Assembly: GCA_013400155.1 (NCBI GenBank)
Contig: VXBM01000424.1
Coordinates: forward strand, 413,641 to 477,640
Length of the DNA stretch: 64,000 bases
Source of the DNA: Helopsaltes ochotensis
Taxonomy: Eukaryota; Chordata; Aves; Passeriformes; Locustellidae
Direction: 5' to 3'
Of the stretch, positions 39,851 to 51,174 are shown piece after piece. Numbering within the stretch: the stretch's first letter is position 1; every line of letters starts with the position of its first letter. The notes under the pieces were generated by a model. It did not search any database. It was not told the origin of the DNA and saw only the letters and a program-made list of their open reading frames with translations. Both the position numbers and the translations under genes were made by a program.

Positions 39851-41210
39851 AAGGTTCCCACTTCTAGAGTCATGTTCCTTAGTGTGAACGTGACAACAGT
39901 ACAAGAAGATAGGATAGCCTATTTCTGACTTTTGTTCAAATTGTCCTCGAAAAATTCTCCCTTGAGAGTTTAGAAATACTCAGCCTTGAAAATCTATCAG
40001 CCATGAACTGCCGAGGCATGATCCTCCTGCCAGGAGTTCACTGTGGCTGCTTCCTGGCAGAGGGCAGCTTCCGCTGTGGATGCAGATGCAGGACAGTCTC
40101 ATTCAGCTGTCATGACTCTTTCCTGGTGAATCTAATCAGTCTTCTTGATGGCAGATACATGTTTGTGTATGGCGCTTTGTTAGGTCTGATGTAGAAAGGT
40201 AGGTAAAAAGCTTAATTGACTTCTAGGCAGAAATTCTGAAAAAAAAAAGAAAAGAGAAATAAATCAGTTTCAGGGATATGAATGATATAGTTGAAATTCC
40301 AGCCTCACAAGCTTTGATATTTTAATCAAAGATTCCAGGAACCTAGGACCAGAGATTATTCAGCCATCTCTTTCTTTTTATTTTAATCTTTTAAAATTAA
40401 TTTAGAGGAGCTAAGTTTGAAAATACCACTCAGCTGTCCACATATGACTTAAAACTGGAAAACTGCTGAAGACAAATAAAACCTGGCAACGTCCCCCTAT
40501 TTATTATTTGTAAAATCTCACTTAAGTTAAAGTTACCCTAATGGATCTGAGCACCGCTTCATAGATTTTGAACTTTAGTTATGACTAAAGCAGAAGACTG
40601 CTTTTCAAAACTCTCAGATCTCAGCTACCTTTCCTCTAAATTACTCTCTGTCCTTGGGCACATCACTTACCTCCTTTCATATTCATCTCTTTAACAAAAC
40701 CATGTAGCACATACTTGTATGCCAGAGGAGAGGAGAGGCTCAGCTCATTATTTTGAACTCTGAGCAAAACATGAAGGCTTCCTCTGCTAATTAGAGCATC
40801 AGCCTTATTTACGCAAGTGGTGACATGTTTTTGAATGAACTTTGGATCTTCACGTTGCTATCTAAGCAGTGCTACATAGACAGCAGAAAAAGTCTTTCTT
40901 GCATCTTCAGTATTTAACGATATGACTGTATTGATAGCACAAACATGGATCCAGGAATTACAAAAGCAGCCTGCAGGTTTTGTGTCTGCAGCGGGCTTAT
41001 GCTGCCACAGGTATTGTGTTAGCACCCTGTGTGTCCCCACCACCAGCCCATATTGGAAAGGTTTTGGACTTTTTTTTACTTTCCACTGAAACTTGGCACT
41101 ATGAGAGCACCAAGGTCAGCATATATGCTGTGCATAAACCTGGGAAATTTTTGACTCCATGTATCAAAATAACTTGAATGTTCACTAGAGGTTTTCTTCA
41201 TCTTCCTTTC

Positions 41211-41268
41211 TGTTGTTGTTTTGTTGTTGCTGTTGGAGTTTGTTTGTTTGTTTTTTGTTGTTTTTTGA
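41211..41268. repeat. TTG/TTTG-rich simple sequence
   Basis: Runs of TTG and TTTG units with little C or A. Confidence 0.85.
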
Positions 41269-43287
41269 GAGTATTGGAGCCAGGCAGATTGTAAAGCAGA
41301 ACTTCAGAACTTCTTAGAAAGCAGTTTAGAGCAGCATCTGAAATATGTGATTCTTGGAGCCTTCAGAGACTTCTGCATTACAAAATGTGTGGCCAGCTTT
41401 CTATGAAAAGGTGGTGCATGGAAGATCATCTACTTGTACGTTTGATTTAGCTAAAGAACATGGTTTATAAAGATAACAAAGATATCCATCCTTGATCTAA
41501 CTTTTTTTGTTGTTTTTCCCCAGGCAGTTAAGTATACACTCTGCTGTTTGGTAAATTCAGAGTTAAAAGGAAAAGTATTTTGGTTTGAGTTTGAACTAAA
41601 CATCCAGCCTCTGGACATGGCTCAGTTCTCTGGTTCTGCCTGCTGTGTGCGCTCGGTGTCTGCTGTCCCCATCCTCACTGCTCAACTGGCCAGCAGTCTG
41701 GAAAATGCTGATGTTCTAAGGGTTACCGGATTACAATTGTTCTCTGCAAACAAAATTCACATCTGTTCTGACAACTTATTTCAGCCTGATGCAACTTGAA
41801 AAGGTCGAGATTAATCCCAGAAAATCAGACTTCTATTTGAAAGGCCAAATCAACTTTAATTGTAACACATGGCTATTTGTATTGGCATTTAGCTGCAGCC
41901 GTTTATCCTTCCTTCCACTGGTATTATTTGTTTCTGAGCTTGCAACTAAAGCCTACAATGCCAGCTGAAATGTTTTAAGTAATGTAACAAAAATAACAGC
42001 TGACATCTTTCCTTTTACAGGTTTCCACTGACCCAGGGTATTTAGTGTGCATGGCTTTTGTGACTTTTGTTTATCAGCACTCTGGGTAAAAAAGTCATAG
42101 AAGACAGTGTTGGTTCATTTTATAAAGATTAAGGGTGGCTACTGTACCCTCCTTTCCTGTTGGCTTTATCCTTTAGAGCCAGAGGGGATGAACCCCATGC
42201 CTCCTACCCAATTCAGATCCCAGACGTTCAGGGGTTTAAAGCCCCTTCATATAACACCAGTTGCAAGCTGTGCTTTTCCATGTCGGTGAGGTGACTAAGA
42301 GCAGCACCCCTCCCCTAGGCATGGTGTAATACCTCTCTGACTACCCTGCTTCTGCTGGCAGCTGCTATCAGCTCAGCCCTTCAGCCATCAACTGATAGCT
42401 GAGCTCTCAGATCCCTTGAAAAGTGACAGGATGAAAGAGACTGATTTGGCAATACTTTGCTCTTGCTGTTTGGCCTGGAGAAAGATACTCGAAGTGGTAA
42501 GATTGTTTAGCAACAGCTGGCAAGCACCCGGGTGTGAGCCTGATTTTCAGACATGACAAGCACTTATAGGAATGCTGCCAGATACAGCTGTTTAAAAGCC
42601 TTAATAAACAGCAAGTCAATACTAATCTTTGCCAAATTAATCTTTTCCTTGACAGCCCATCAGAGCAATTATACTCAGACTCCTTGCAAACACACAATTG
42701 TCAGAGGGTAAGGATCTTTGCACTATACTGTGAATTTTTGCACAGATTGTTTTCCAAATAGGTAGGCTTCCTTTTCTTTTCCTCTTCCTCTCTAGCTATT
42801 TTTTTCCCTCCTCTCTCATTTTATTTTCAGGCCGATTACATGATTGCCAGCTTGGTATTAGCCTGAACAAAATTTCTTTGTAAAGTGTCTATCACAGCAA
42901 GTCCTTAATAGAATGTGAAATGATGACAGTCACCGGATCCATGCAGATGCACATTTGCTAGTGGGTTTCTCTAATTGGGCAGTAACTGTGACAGACTCTG
43001 AAATGCTACAAGTCATTGTTCTCACTTGTCCTCTTGTTGGTGAAGTAAGAGCTACATTTGAGATGTGATTTAATGTGCTGCTGGGTAATAATAAAATACA
43101 TGGGTTTGCAAAGGAAAGCAAATGGTGTCTGTGAGACCTGACACAAAGCACCTCCTATTCTCCAAGGTGCTCAGCACCTCCTGCAGCACTGCCAGCATGC
43201 TGCTATACCCACAAAATAATATTTTATTTCAATGCAAAAGGGCTTGAAAACACCAGAACAAATAACTAACAGGGTAACGGTTGTTTA

Positions 43288-43370
43288 TCTGTCTGCCTGC
43301 CTATCTATCTAGTTTTTTTTACTATATCTATACCTCTATCTGTAACTATATCTGCCTCTATACCTTCCTG
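43288..43370. repeat. Degenerate TATC/TGCC/CTAT tetranucleotide repeat
   Basis: Imperfect units (ctgtctgcctgcctatctat, then tatctataccTCtatctg) interrupted by a T8 run. Confidence 0.8.
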
Positions 43371-44699
43371 TCAATGGGAGTCCAGGGGAGTAACTCCTGT
43401 ATGGGCTACATAGCAGCTCTTTAGCTGCTTCTCACAGTATGTGCAAAATACAGATTTTTACCCACTCCATTTTCCCAGAGCACAGAAAGATGTCTCTGTG
43501 GATCTGCCATGTTTACAGGCTTGGGAAGAAACAGGCAGACACGGACTTGGAGATGGTAGTTCAGGGTGAGATGATGTCTCAAAAGGCTAAGGAAGGTGGT
43601 AAGAGCGTGTTTTATCTTCCAGTAATGAGCTCTTTTTTTGTTGGGTTTCCTGTTTACAGAGGAGCCTCACAGGGAATATTTGGCAGAGACACCACTGGAA
43701 TCAGGAGCTGGTATTTGGTGAGAGAGAGAGAAGTGGGCATGAATACATTACATTTCCCTGTGAATGGCTGGGGCCCTCTATGAATACATTACTTACTTAC
43801 TGCCTGTACATTAGTGTGAGGGGAAAATCCTATGGCAGGCCCATTTGAATTGGAATTTGGCTTCTTTGGTCAGAGGCAGCAGCTGGAGGAGAGTTCTGCT
43901 TGAACATGTGTGAGTCTGGGGATAGAGAGACCAGGATATCTCCTGTCACCAGAACATGGCACACTGAGAGCAGCAGTAAAATCAAAAAGCTTTTCCTTTT
44001 TAAAACCTCTGCTTACCTTATGCAAGCAGATGGGATTTACAACCGGCAGAGTGCATACGTTGCCAACTTCTCATTTTGTCCACCATGTTTTAAAAATATA
44101 TTTTTTTCAATGAATGGCAGACGAGTTCCTTTGGTTTCTATCACTCTGACAGATGTTTTTATCATATTTTCTTGCTGTTATTGTGTTGCTTCCATGTGTA
44201 GGTTGTTTAGTTCCTCTGTGCTTTCTCATTATCGTGGTTGGGACAGATGGTGACTTACAAGCAGTGACTGGGGTGTCTGTGTTACTGTGGTGCCTAAGGC
44301 ACAGTGCTGCAGTGAAGGATGGGGCACATCTTCACCAACTCCAGTGGAGCTTCACCTGCTTACAGAAGAATCCCAACCATCTACTGGCAATTTATATCTG
44401 TTGATACACAGCTGAAAACAAACAGCAGACTGCCCATGGCTGGCAACCATTTCTTTTTCCCCAGGTCAGACATGAAGAATTGACATTTATGGACTGAAAT
44501 TGGATATTTCTTTTGGAAAAAAATTGGTTTCAGTATACCCATGGCCAAGAACTGCTGTTCTTGCAGCACAGTTGTTTCATCTGAGCAGAGCCCAGACACA
44601 CAACCACACTCAGAGCACTGGATGGATGAAGTGCTGCACAGCAAACACACCACAGGCTCCCATGCCTACAGACTGAGAGACATCAACTAGGCAGAGGTT

Positions 44700-46924
44700 C
44701 ATACAGAATAAGTATTTTATTCATGATGTATTTTTTTATTTACATTAAAGTTTTCTTGTATTTCGAACTCTGCTTGGATACCGAAATTAACAACTTTATG
44801 TGACTGCACACCTGCTCTAAAAAAAATGAAGATAACACAGTTCTTTTCCATAAAAGAAAAAGGAAAACTGCCTGTCAAAATCAAAGTTGATTTTTATCAT
44901 TCCCAGTAATTATCTTTTTCGCTTTAGAATTAATACGAGTGGAAAATGTAGTTTACTATAATATAATAAATAGAAGACATTGGGTAATTAGTAGTGATGG
45001 TATATTTCTAAAGTACTAAACAGACAAACAATAAACTGTGAATTTAATCACGAGTTCTCATACAGTTTCAAGACAGGAAAATTAGAGCTCTCAGCTACAG
45101 TCATTGGAGTAATCACATCTGATCTGCATTATTTATTAGTTATTACATGCCAAGTGATTCCGATTGTACATTGCCTGAAATCATTGAGAAGCAAGCCTGC
45201 CTTTGTTTCTGTTTTGTTTTATAAAGAAAAACCAATGGCATTGCCGAATGTGTATTCTATCTGAATTGCTTCCTTTATTTCACACAGAACATACAAGTCA
45301 GTGGTACTGTCCATTAATGGGACAGGTATCTGGGACAAAGTCATCTGGAAATGCATTTTCAGAGCTATCCCTTATCTCAAACATTGACAAAATACCTTGT
45401 TTTGGATATTTGTATGCCTCTCCCTGTGGCTGTTGAACTTACCTTTCATTTTAGGATTTATTTCTGATATGCACCCTAAAATTCTGTAGGACTTTTGCAT
45501 ATATAATAAAATGGCTGAAGCATATTTGGTAAAATTTCTTTTGGTAATATGTTTATTCCACTTGACAAAATAACAAAACATGATGAAGTTTCAAGAAGCA
45601 GTGTTATGCAGTTTTATTCAGCTAGTTTTGTTGGTTCAAATCTTAGTTTTGGGCAACTTCCTCCTCCAATGCTTTAAAAAGGGAATTACTTAAAATACCT
45701 TTTTTTATTTTCCTTAACAACCAAAGAAATAGAGAAATAGTTCTTGGTTACCTTCATTTTCTGCCAATAAAGCAGGTTTGTTGTTATATTTGTCACTGTA
45801 AAAACTAAATAAAGTATTCACATCAGTTGTGAACAATTTGTGCCAGCAAAAGTTAAAGCGTCAAAGAAACCTCTTTAAAATGCTAACAAATTTACTTACA
45901 AACACCTATATTTATTATTTCATAAATAGGCGCAACAGGTTCCATAAAAAAGATTAAATACAGACACAGTATGAAGAAACAATAATACATAGCCATATGT
46001 AGAGGTTATAATTTAGCTGTCTCCAATCTGTTTCTGCATCTAATAAAATATCAGGTAAGCATTTGGCAGTTTTATACATAAAAAGACTTAAATGACGTTT
46101 ACTAACCAGTACACATAAAGTGATTTTCTTTAAAAAAAAAGCATTTTTTTAGGCAGTAGAAAATAAATGTGTTTGCTCTTTATCAACATTAGTTTTTTCT
46201 CCTAAGTTTTTTGTATTTATTTCATGAGACAAAGCCAATATTTTTAATTAATATAATTTGGGACTACATTACTTTTTTTCTCCAAATACTTTGAAAATAT
46301 AGACTATCAGTCAGTTGTTTAAAAATGAAGTAAAAATATGAATGTTTGCCAATTTTACCCTTATTGTGAAATCAATAAACTGGAATGAGCCAGTTTCAAT
46401 TACAATTAGCTACAAAAACATTCACATTTTATACTCTAGGAGAGTGTAACATAGATGCTATTTACAAACTTGCTATGACTGCTACATCAAGCCATTTAAA
46501 AAGTCTTTAGTAGTTTCATATAAACACCCATTATGAAAAACCAATGGAAAATCCAGGACTTTTATCCGAGACATCTACAGTTGCTAAGGCAGTTACTACC
46601 GCAGCACTTCACAGCAAAAACCAACATAAAATCTGAATGGTCCAAGTTTCCTTCAGGGAAGAAGAAAAGCAATGTCCGTTAAAGGATCTCAGGGAAGGGG
46701 TGGAAAGGAGAAAGAAAGAGAAAAATGGGGAAAAAAAAAAAAAGAAAAGGAAAGAAGCAAGACTATTTTTTCCAGAGTGGGTGACCCACAAGCTCAAATA
46801 GTCCTAAGTGCTTAGCAACTTGTATTTTCTAATAAAATGCAGAACTGCCTTGACTGCATAAAGCAATCCATGATGAAAAGACTTCCCTGCATTCCTCAGT
46901 GGAAAGGAGAGGTGTTTCAGATTT
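44700..46924 (-). other. TOX: TOX 3' untranslated region (approximate 3' end)
   Basis: The AT-rich sequence downstream of the TGA at 46925 is read as the 3' UTR. On the minus strand two AATAAA hexamers (plus-strand tttatt) lie at 44740-44735 and 44721-44716. They are followed within about 50-80 nt by a GT-rich stretch (minus strand of roughly 44632-44662, with GTGGTGTGTTTG), the usual layout of a cleavage and polyadenylation site. That gives a 3' UTR of about 2.2 kb. Further AATAAA-like sites occur inside it (for example near 45130, 45470, 45550, 45610 and 46220), so shorter isoforms are possible. Many ATTTA pentamers on the transcribed strand suggest AU-rich-element control, which is inference. 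No CR1 copy interrupts it. The exact end is not proven by the sequence. Confidence 0.7.
44716..44740 (-). terminator. Probable TOX polyadenylation signals (two AATAAA hexamers)
   Basis: Two exact AATAAA hexamers on the minus strand (44740-44735 and 44721-44716) precede a GT-rich stretch at about 44662-44632. They are the last good signal pair before sequence character changes, so I take them as the distal TOX poly(A) site. Confidence 0.6.
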
Positions 46925-46961
46925 TCAGGTAAGGTAGAGTGCTTTGTCCCTCTGCATGCCC
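46925..46961 (-). CDS. TOX: TOX terminal coding exon (C-terminus MQRDKALYLT and stop)
   Basis: This is the coding start of the last TOX exon. The acceptor is a pyrimidine-rich stretch ending TTTGAACAG (46970-46962). The first base, G at 46961, completes the split codon GG|G left by the previous exon. The frame then reads G-M-Q-R-D-K-A-L-Y-L-T and TGA at 46927-46925. This is the canonical TOX C-terminus and it confirms both the phase-2 junction and the gene identity. It is too short to be found as an open reading frame and was found by searching for the expected C-terminal peptide downstream of the donor at 48817. The intervening intron is 1,856 bp. Confidence 0.95.
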
Positions 46962-48817
46962 CTGTTCAAAGAGAAAAAGAACAAATGTGATTTTTTTTTA
47001 ATATTTGAATTTTTTTAGTTCTATTCTTAAAAAAAAAAAGTCAGCTCCACAACTCCACTGCATGTCATTAATTCCAAGCATATCATTGAAATACAGCTGC
47101 ATTGCCATGGTAATAAGAAAAAATCATAGTGACATGAAGCAACCTGGAGACCACATCTGGCTTTAAAACTGCACAGGACTGGGACATGGGTTGAAGCACT
47201 GGTTTGGGATAACCTGCACTAGTGGGCTGGTAGCACTGACTATCAAAAACTGCTTGGAGCTCTGTGTTTAGCCCAGGTCTTGGAGTGATGCCTCATAAGC
47301 GTGCCATAAGAAGAAGCCACTTTCCTTAGAGGCAGGAGAGCTTCGTCACATGAACATGGGTGTCAGCCACTCACTGAGTCTCTGGCATACTTGATTTACT
47401 AGTACAGATATAGCCAGAACATGTTGAGTTCTCAGGTTCAGGTAAGCACTTGCAGGGACAGCAGAAGCTTAGCAAAGATAGTTTAAGTTCATGCACATGG
47501 ATTTATGGAGATTTATCTACACAGAGTGGGCTGCATACAGGCATATCTGCTCAGAGAAAGCTGCTGGGGATGGAAAGTTCCACCCACTGTGCACCTTGAG
47601 AGCACTTCTGGGAACAATGACACATTGCTTTTTTTCCAGAAGAGACCAGAAATCAAATCCACAGGTGGCTATGGCTCTTTTGACAGTCTATCTAGTCTAT
47701 CCAGAGCTCAGTGTAAGTGGTTGTAAAAGCTTGTGAGCTGGACAGACTTCTACAAGGGCCTGCAGCACATGTCAAGACATGGTGGTAGAGCAGAGAAGTG
47801 AAACTGTTCTGCTGAACAAGTGGGCAACAGTGATAGGTATGGGAAAGAGTGATGCTGCTGCTCAGACTAGTTAGAGTCTGCCTCAGTGTCAGCAGGTTGT
47901 AGCAAAGATGTTATTCTGAACTAGTAGCCAGAAAAAGACTTTTATTCAGTTCTAGTTTGAGTTCCAGAAACACTTTAAAACAATAAGGCAAGTGAAATTC
48001 TCCATTTAACTAAATGTAATGGAAGAAACTGGTCTTTAGTTCTGCTTTCTGTTCATTTTTCTGGGCTAGATTTGGCACTTTGGGAGCAACCAAGAGCTTT
48101 TTCTGCCATTGCCTGAGGGATTCAGGCTAAGTCAAGGATAGGTCAGGCTGGTGAGCATGTTCACAAGGCACAACATCTATAATTTAAAACTGGAAAGATA
48201 CCTTCTGTTCAGTCTTAAATGTTTCCAAGCAGTTCCTGGCACAGTAACATGGCTCCACAAAAACCATGCTGCCAGAAGTTGAAGGTTCAGAGGGGTTACT
48301 AACCTTATATTGAGGACATAGGGCTCCTACAGGTACGGTGTTTTGTTTCTGGTTACAGTCATGAGTTCTTCAAGCCATTCTCTTCCGTGGATCTTGTATC
48401 CCATGTATCAGCCCTGCTTCTCACTGATGTGGTTTTTCATGACCTAAGCTAGTTATTTTCATGACCCAGACTAGAAAGTAGCCATGCCATTTGCCTATCA
48501 TTCAGGCAGTGATCTTTAAACTTCTTTCTTACTCCTTCTCACTAAGATTTCTGTTCTTATCTTCTATAGAATGCAAGTTCTCTGAGACCTAGAAAGTGTA
48601 TGTGCTGTGATAAGGTGACAACGATGTCTAACAAATGTATGCATTGAACGCTTGTTCTCCCACAGCAGACTAACTGCTGAATAAATATAGGGCCATCACA
48701 GATACACTTCAGAAAACACTGTAGGGAAATGGGTAACAATGCTGTTCCCAAATTATCTGTCATATACTTGTGTCATGAATGTTGCTCAACACAAGGTGGC
48801 ATTCACTGGCTGCTTAC
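46962..48817 (-). other. TOX: TOX last intron
   Basis: This 1,856-bp intron lies between the penultimate and last coding exons, with GT (48817-48816) and AG (46963-46962) ends. It holds a short A run near 47029-47039. I see no repeat family or other gene in it. Its first bases create an in-frame TAA if the intron is retained. Confidence 0.9.
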
Positions 48818-48969
48818 CCATTACTGCAGTAGTCATTATTCCAGTCCACAGTCTGTGCTGGAGGATTTCTGCACCCTGAACGAACATACTCCATTGCTTG
48901 GGTAACAACTTGTGCAGCTGTTGATGTTGGATTGATGATATTCTGATAATCAGGCTGAAGAGTAAATCC
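48818..48969 (-). CDS. TOX: TOX penultimate coding exon
   Basis: This 152-nt minus-strand exon encodes 50 codons plus two bases: GFTLQPDYQNIINPTSTAAQ, then VVTQAMEYVRSGCRNPP, then AQTVDWNNDYCSN, with GG left for the next exon. This is the conserved C-terminal block of TOX. It starts after the acceptor ...TTTGCTCCTCTAG (48970 upward) in phase 0, matching the phase 0 end of the upstream exon. It ends at a donor GTAAGC (48817-48812) in phase 2. No membrane segment or catalytic motif is expected. The short hydrophobic/aromatic block is probably an interaction surface, but that is inference. One oddity: reading through the donor gives GGG TAA, so an unspliced transcript would stop immediately after Gly. 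Confidence 0.95.
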
Positions 48970-51004
48970 CTAGAGGAGCAAACAAGTACATTACAAAGTG
49001 TGGAAAAAAAGTAATAGGTTAGGTGCATTAAAAAAAGTAAAAATGCAGAGTGTACTGTGAAATGGTAGAGCATACTTCTTTCCCAGGTGAGATTTTGGTT
49101 ATAAAACCTAAAATAGGCAAAAATGTGTAAGTGCTTTCTAAGTTTTAAAATCTTTCTTCGCTTTGAGAAATGAAACACTGCCAAAGTGCTGTTCGCTGTA
49201 ACGCAGTCACAGGATGGAACTAAAGGAGACAGAGCAGAAACAATTCAAAACCAAGAGAACAACTCAATCAGCACTGGGACAAAAAGGTCTGTTTGCTCCT
49301 TAGAGCTTCCATTTAGATTAAACGTAAGCATACACACTAGTCACTAATTCCCAGAATATGCAACAGAATCTTTTTGAAGGATGTAGGCAGCAGGTGGCTG
49401 ACTGTTTTATTAGACTACACCTATTCACGTATTGTTCTCAAAAACCTTTTACTTCATTCAGTCACAAAGGGACCATCTGCTGCTTCTTTTATTTGCACTT
49501 CTCTCTCAACTAAACGGAAATTCAACCCAAGCTTTTTAACAGTTGTTGGACTAATGTAGTGAAAGTAGCACAGAATAACTTGCTTTTGAAACCAAAGGGA
49601 AGAGAAAAAAAAGTGGAAGTTACAAAGAGACATCTAACCTGCTCCCTGAATTTTCTGTCATATGAAAAGTCATAATAATTTTTAGCTCTTTTGATATATT
49701 CCAATGTTTAAATATTGTGTTTCAAACCCAGGAGAGCAACTGAAATTTCAAGGCTAGTGTATCTGGTTCACCCTGTACATCATGTTCCTATAAAGTAGGA
49801 AGAGCTACATTGGGTAAAATCATGGGAATGTTGTATGAATGCAATCAATGTGTGCTGAAAAAAACCAGACCAAGCTCCTTCCTGGGGCAAGGGCATACAA
49901 TTCCTAATCAAGTTAACTGGATGCATAGCTACTAAATCAGAAATGAAACTTGCACCAAGATGCCTGGTTTGGAAACTCACTCCTTCCAGCCAAAGCCCAT
50001 ATACAGAATAGATAGAATTAACTCTCATAGCTTTTAGTTAATTTAGTCTTAGTGAGTTGTGTGTGATTGCTTTTCTTACTCAGCCTTCATTAGGATGGGA
50101 ATTTTGTGGACAGTTTGTTTTTGGTTTTTTTTCTGCAGGTTTAAGAAGGCAGCCACTCTACCTTTTATCAAGATAAATGAATATTCTCAGCTTTCACTTG
50201 GCTCCCTTCATGCACAGAAATAACCTTCCTTCAAATGGAACATCAGTTCCTTCTTCTCATCTCTCTTCCCTGGCTGCTCCCTGAGGTCCGGCAGGTGTTT
50301 TGCCCCACCTCTCATGTGCACTGCGCCTCACTCCACTCATCCTGATCATGAGTTTTAGTCTAGACCATAGATTACTGCAACTATATTCCTTGATCTTTTT
50401 TCATAGGGAGAATAACCTGAGTAACACTTCAGTACCTTAAACACTCTTGGAAACCTCACTTCGTACCTGTTGACTCCAAGAAACAGACAAATTCAAATTG
50501 TGAGCAAATTCACAGTTGAATTCTGCATCTAGTTGCCATGTTATTTATATACTGCCCTGCTAATTAGATTAAATAAAACCCTTCCCGTGGTGGGTTTTAC
50601 ACCCATGGGGACTGTAACCCCCATGCTCTGTACACTGCCTTTTCACCAGGCTCTAAACCTATGCAGAAAGCTGCAGAGACAACCCCAATGCCTGCAACAG
50701 ATCCAGAGGAAACAGTAATTGAGCAGATTTCCCAGTTTAATTGGAGTTTTGTGTAATTAGAAGGCAGAAAATTTGGGTTTGTATACCATCGTCATCATTT
50801 TTATACAAAACATCAACCATAAGGCCTTTCTAATTTAGCTGTAAGAGGAAACCAACCACAGAAACACATCCTACCCTCAGGGACTCAGATTTATCTTTGG
50901 TAGCAAATCCCCTGATCTATCATATATATATAAAAAAACCATCATATAGGGACAGTAGCCAGTAGCAAAGCATGCAAGTGAGCAGGCACAGAGACTCAAG
51001 TACT

Positions 51005-51174
51005 CATAAAATCACAGAATGGTTTGGGTTGGAAGGGATCTTTAAGATCATCTGGTTCCAGCCCCCCTACTGCGGGGTAGGGACACCTTCCACTAAATCA
51101 CGTTGCTCAAAGCTCCATCCAACCTGGCCTTGAACACTTCCAGGGAGAGGGAGCACCCACAAACTCTCTGTACA
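51005..51174 (-). repeat. CR1 LINE fragment in a TOX intron
   Basis: The tail aaaatcacagaatggtttgg and the body blocks ttggaagggatctttaagat, ggggtagggacaccttccac and caacctggccttgaacactt are classic CR1 3' sequence. Orientation is minus, the same as TOX transcription. It is 5'-truncated at about 51174. Confidence 0.9.

Larger units (their letters stand above)
39851..44699. other. Intergenic, downstream of TOX
   Basis: No supported gene. It includes T/G-rich simple sequence (41211-41268) and TATC/TGCC-type repeats (43288-43370). Frames at 41548-41799, 43439-43783 and 43900-44253 lack recognisable domains. Confidence 0.5.

Noticed and set aside
39491..39928. 145-codon plus-strand open frame as a gene
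   Set aside because: It lies mostly on the opposite strand of an old CR1 fragment and shows no domain.
41548..41799. 83-codon plus-strand frame following an AG dinucleotide (possible exon)
   Set aside because: No recognisable protein, no convincing donor, no partner exon.
43900..44253. 117-codon plus-strand frame
   Set aside because: No recognisable domain, AT-rich, overlapped by other frames. Treated as chance.
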